NCBI RefSeq assembly: GCF_026786305.1
Contig: NZ_JAJAYI010000067.1
Span: 1-64,000 of the forward strand
From: Cryobacterium sp.
GTDB lineage: Bacteria > Actinomycetota > Actinomycetes > Actinomycetales > Microbacteriaceae
DNA length: 64,000 nucleotides
Direction of reading: 5' to 3'
This document shows, in pieces, positions 61,406-64,000 of the stretch. Position numbers and translations under genes: made by a program. How positions within the stretch are numbered: position 1 is the stretch's first letter; each line of letters opens with the position of its first letter. The notes under the pieces are model-generated. The model saw only the letters and a list, made by a program, of their open reading frames with translations, was not told where the DNA came from and ran no database searches.

Positions 61406-62423
61406 ATTCGTCCTCCGTGCCGCGCGTCACGGTAATGACACCCTGCGCCTCCATGTCGCGGATGGCGCGCACAATGTTGGCACGGGCATCTTCGACCTGG
61501 CTCAGACGTACCGGGCCGAGGGCCTTGATCTCGTCTTCGAGCATGTCGCGGTTGCGCTCGGACAGGTTCGCGCGAATGACCTCGGCGACGGCGCTCGAGG
61601 TGCCCTTCAGGGCCATAGCGAGGGCTGTCGTGTCGATCCCGCGCAGCACCTGCTGCACGTCGCGGCTCTCCAGCTTCACGATGTCGACGAAGGTGAGCAT
61701 GCGTGAACGCACCTCTTCGGCCAGAGCCGGGTCGCTCTCCTCGAGGCCTTCGAGCAGGGAGCGCTCGGTGGCGGCATCCGCTCGGTTGAGAATATCGACG
61801 AGCGGTTGAATACCACCGACGACCTCGACGACCTCACGAGAGACGACGGCGCCGGTGCGCTGCTTGAGCGACTCGGTGACGACCCGAATCGCCTCGGGCG
61901 TTGCACTGCCCATTGTGGCGATGCAGCGGGCGACCTCGGTGCGCAGGGCTGGGTCCAGGCCGGTGAGTACTCCGCTGGCCTGCTCGCGGCGCAGGTGCGC
62001 CAGAACGAGGGCGATGGTCTGCGGCATTTCGCCGTCAAGCAGGTTGAGCACGTCGTTGGGTTCTGAGGTGTCGAGAAATTCAAAGGCCTTGCCGGCCATA
62101 GAGGTGGCGACACGGGCCAGCACACCGGCCGCGCGCTCGGCACCGAACGACGCCTCAAGAAGGCCGGCGGCAAAGTCGTGGCCACCGCGCGCGTGGCGGC
62201 TGCCCCGCTGGGTGATCTCTTGAAACTCGATCAGGGTTGATTCGGCCACGGACGAGTCAACCTTGCGCAGTTGCACAATCTCTGACGCGATGACCTCAGC
62301 TTCGACGTCGGTGAACTGTTTCATAACTTCGGTGGCCCGCTGGCGGTCCATGTTCATGAGCACGACGGCGACCTTTTGAGTGCCGGTCAGCGCGGCCGAG
62401 GCTTTCGCCGCGGAGTCGGTCAT
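61395..62423 (-). CDS. fliG: Flagellar motor switch protein FliG
   Basis: Rotor protein connecting the MS ring and the stator. 342 aa with the three FliG domains: N-terminal LTGTQKVAVVLMNMDRQRATEVMKQF, middle with EHPQ-like segment DGEMPQTIALVLAHLRREQA, and C-terminal torque domain (MLTFVDIVKLESRDVQQVLRG, VRLSQVEDARANIVRAI). Overlaps fliF by 4 nt. Confidence 0.96.
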   Translation of the reverse strand: MTDSAAKASAALTGTQKVAVVLMNMDRQRATEVMKQFTDVEAEVIASEIVQLRKVDSSVAESTLIEFQEITQRGSRHARGGHDFAAGLLEASFGAERAAGVLARVATSMAGKAFEFLDTSEPNDVLNLLDGEMPQTIALVLAHLRREQASGVLTGLDPALRTEVARCIATMGSATPEAIRVVTESLKQRTGAVVSREVVEVVGGIQPLVDILNRADAATERSLLEGLEESDPALAEEVRSRMLTFVDIVKLESRDVQQVLRGIDTTALAMALKGTSSAVAEVIRANLSERNRDMLEDEIKALGPVRLSQVEDARANIVRAIRDMEAQGVITVTRGTEDEYVS

Positions 62424-64000
62424 GCCGGCTGCCGATCGTCCATCAGCCCGCGCAAGAACTCGGCGGTGCCGCGCGGGTCGTTCTGCGCCAGCGCGTCAAT
62501 TTCAGCGCGACGGATGTCTGCCGGTGTCGGCTCGAAGGCCACGGTGCGAATGACCTGGGTGGGCAGGTCGCTCGGGTTGAAGAACAGCGAGCCCGGCCCG
62601 GCGGTCAGGGCGTTCGGGGTCTCTGCGCCTTCGCCAAGCGCGTTCTGCATCTCGGAGAGATCGCCGAGCTCGACCGTTTCGCGGCTCTGGCGGCGCGAGC
62701 GGCGCGCGTAGAGCAGCAGGCTGACCACGAGGGTGATGACGATGCCGGCGGTGATGACCGAGACGCGGATGATGTCGGCGAGCTGCTCTGCCGAGGCGGC
62801 ATCCGCTGTGGCTTTGAGCGCGGCGGCGGCGGAGGCAGCGCCCGAGGTGTTGAACGGCATGACCTCAACGGTGATGGCGTCGCCGCGCACGGTGTCGACA
62901 CCGGCGGCCGAGGTGACCATCGACGTTACATCGGAAACGTTGAGCACCTTGGCCGCTGCGGTGTCGAGCACGACCGAGACGGTTTGGCGCTTGATCGAGC
63001 CGGACGGAATCGTGCGGTTCTCGGTCACCTTGTTGATGGCGTTGTTCTTGGTCGTCGTGCCCGAGGTGAAGGTGCCATCGGGGTTGGTCGTACCGGTAGT
63101 CGTGGCGGCAGCACCCGTCGCGGTGGTCGACGTAGCACCGAGCACGCCGGCGGCGGCTCCCCCACCACCGCTGTAGTTCTCGGTCGCCACTGATTCGCTC
63201 AGCGTCGGCGCGTTGGTCGGCGTGGTGAACGACTCTTCAACGCGAGAGGCAGATTCGTAACTCATGTCGGCGGCCACAACGACGGTGGCGTTGCCGACGC
63301 CGACGACCTGGTCGAGCATGGCCTGCACGGCGCCCCGCACACGCGACTCGTAGTCGGCGGCCTGCTGGTCGGCAGAGCCGGTCGCGCCCACGCCAACGGC
63401 CGAGAGCACGGTGCCGCTCGCGTCGATGACGGCCACATCTGAGGCTTTCATGCCGTCGATCGAGGCGCTCGTAAGGTGCACGATGGCCTGAACCTGTTCG
63501 TTCGAGAGCGTCACGCCGTTGCTGGTCTGCACGAAAACGGACGCCGTCGGGTCGTTCTTTTCAGACACGAAGACGCTGTCCTTGGGGATGGCCAGCTGAA
63601 CGGAGGCGGTCTGCACGCCGTCCATGGCACCGATGGTCTTGGCCAGTTCGCCCTCAAGGGCACGCTTGTAGGTCACGGACTGCTGAAACTCGCTCGAGGT
63701 GACGCCCATCGTGTCGAGCAGCGAGTATCCCCCGGTGCTCGCCGACGGCAGCCCGGCGGCCGCGGCCTTGAGACGCTCGTCGTACACGTTCGCCTCGGGC
63801 ACCATGACGCTCGCGCCGCCATCGGCCAGTTCATACTTCACTCCGTCGGCACGCAACTGCTCAACGACGGCGTTCGCGTCAGAACCGCTCAGCCCGGTGA
63901 ACAGGGGCGTGAACGCGGGCTTGGTGACCCACATACCGAGCGCAGCTGCCCCGAGCACGAGCACCGCAACACCGATGATGGCTACGGTGCGCTGGGCAAT
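62420..64000 (-). CDS. fliF: Flagellar MS-ring protein FliF (5' end outside window)
   Basis: Membrane ring on which the flagellum is built. 526 residues are visible; the frame is open to the window edge, so the start and most of the first cytoplasmic segment are missing. Seen: the first membrane helix (VAIIGVAVLVLGAAALGMWV), the ring-building motif (PLFTGLSGSDANAVVEQLRAD, YSLLDTMGVTSSEFQQSV), a Thr/Gly-rich loop, the second helix (VITAGIVITLVVSLLLYARR), and the C-terminal FliG-binding tail. Confidence 0.95.
   Translation of the reverse strand: MAQRTVAIIGVAVLVLGAAALGMWVTKPAFTPLFTGLSGSDANAVVEQLRADGVKYELADGGASVMVPEANVYDERLKAAAAGLPSASTGGYSLLDTMGVTSSEFQQSVTYKRALEGELAKTIGAMDGVQTASVQLAIPKDSVFVSEKNDPTASVFVQTSNGVTLSNEQVQAIVHLTSASIDGMKASDVAVIDASGTVLSAVGVGATGSADQQAADYESRVRGAVQAMLDQVVGVGNATVVVAADMSYESASRVEESFTTPTNAPTLSESVATENYSGGGGAAAGVLGATSTTATGAAATTTGTTNPDGTFTSGTTTKNNAINKVTENRTIPSGSIKRQTVSVVLDTAAAKVLNVSDVTSMVTSAAGVDTVRGDAITVEVMPFNTSGAASAAAALKATADAASAEQLADIIRVSVITAGIVITLVVSLLLYARRSRRQSRETVELGDLSEMQNALGEGAETPNALTAGPGSLFFNPSDLPTQVIRTVAFEPTPADIRRAEIDALAQNDPRGTAEFLRGLMDDRQPA

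Overview
The window is a stretch of high-GC, Gram-positive (actinomycete) chromosome. Gene content points to a motile, pigmented member of the Microbacteriaceae: an actinobacterial dcw cluster, a C50-carotenoid operon (idi-crtE-crtB-crtI-crtYe-crtYf-crtEb), a large flagellar operon, and mycobacteria-like synteny (idsA, Rv2175c-type regulator, PknL-type kinase, class II DAHP synthase, acyltransferase, FadD15-like ligase). The family-level assignment is inference; the window has no rRNA. I saw no tRNA, CRISPR array, insertion sequence or prophage.

Layout. (1) 1-15.7 kb, minus strand: the division and cell wall cluster, read from mraZ through rsmH, ftsL-like, ftsI, murE, murF, mraY, murD, ftsW, murG, murC and ftsQ to ftsZ, which leaves the window at base 1. 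mraZ is preceded by three GTGG boxes spaced exactly 10 bp apart (a MraZ operator), and a rho-independent terminator separates the cluster from the upstream DUF3040 gene. (2) 16-28 kb: prenyl diphosphate synthase, Rv2175c-like DNA-binding protein, a LysM/lysozyme-like secreted protein, a PASTA Ser/Thr kinase, DAHP synthase, acyltransferase, ROK glucokinase, long-chain acyl-CoA ligase and peptide deformylase. (3) 28-38 kb: a MinD/ParA-like ATPase, pyruvate carboxylase, ParA, two MerR regulators (one FtsR-like), the FHA protein GarA/OdhI, a CDP-alcohol phosphatidyltransferase, a NUDIX hydrolase, apt, and a MarR regulator divergent from the carotenoid genes. (4) 38.3-43.9 kb, plus strand: a tightly overlapping carotenoid operon expected to make a decaprenoxanthin-type C50 pigment. 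(5) 44-64 kb, minus strand: a nearly continuous flagellar operon from fliF (cut by the window end) to csrA, covering MS ring, switch, export gate, ATPase complex, hook, hook-length control and stator genes, with a NlpC/P60 hydrolase inside it.

How the parts relate. The first half builds and regulates the envelope: lipid II synthesis, divisome, PASTA kinase with its FHA-type substrate, and FtsR-like control of division. The prenyl synthases, idi and the crt genes share isoprenoid precursors with undecaprenyl-phosphate-dependent wall synthesis. The flagellar operon carries its own wall hydrolase.

Points most worth a second look: a MurE whose DNPR diaminopimelate motif is replaced by FHPR; a FlhF-like protein without a recognisable GTPase P-loop; a 22-bp x3 repeat array just upstream of csrA; recurrent TAnnnT-N6-start leaderless promoters; a very over-represented 10-mer GGCATCCGCT (15 copies); and nested palindromic repeats between pknL and aroG.
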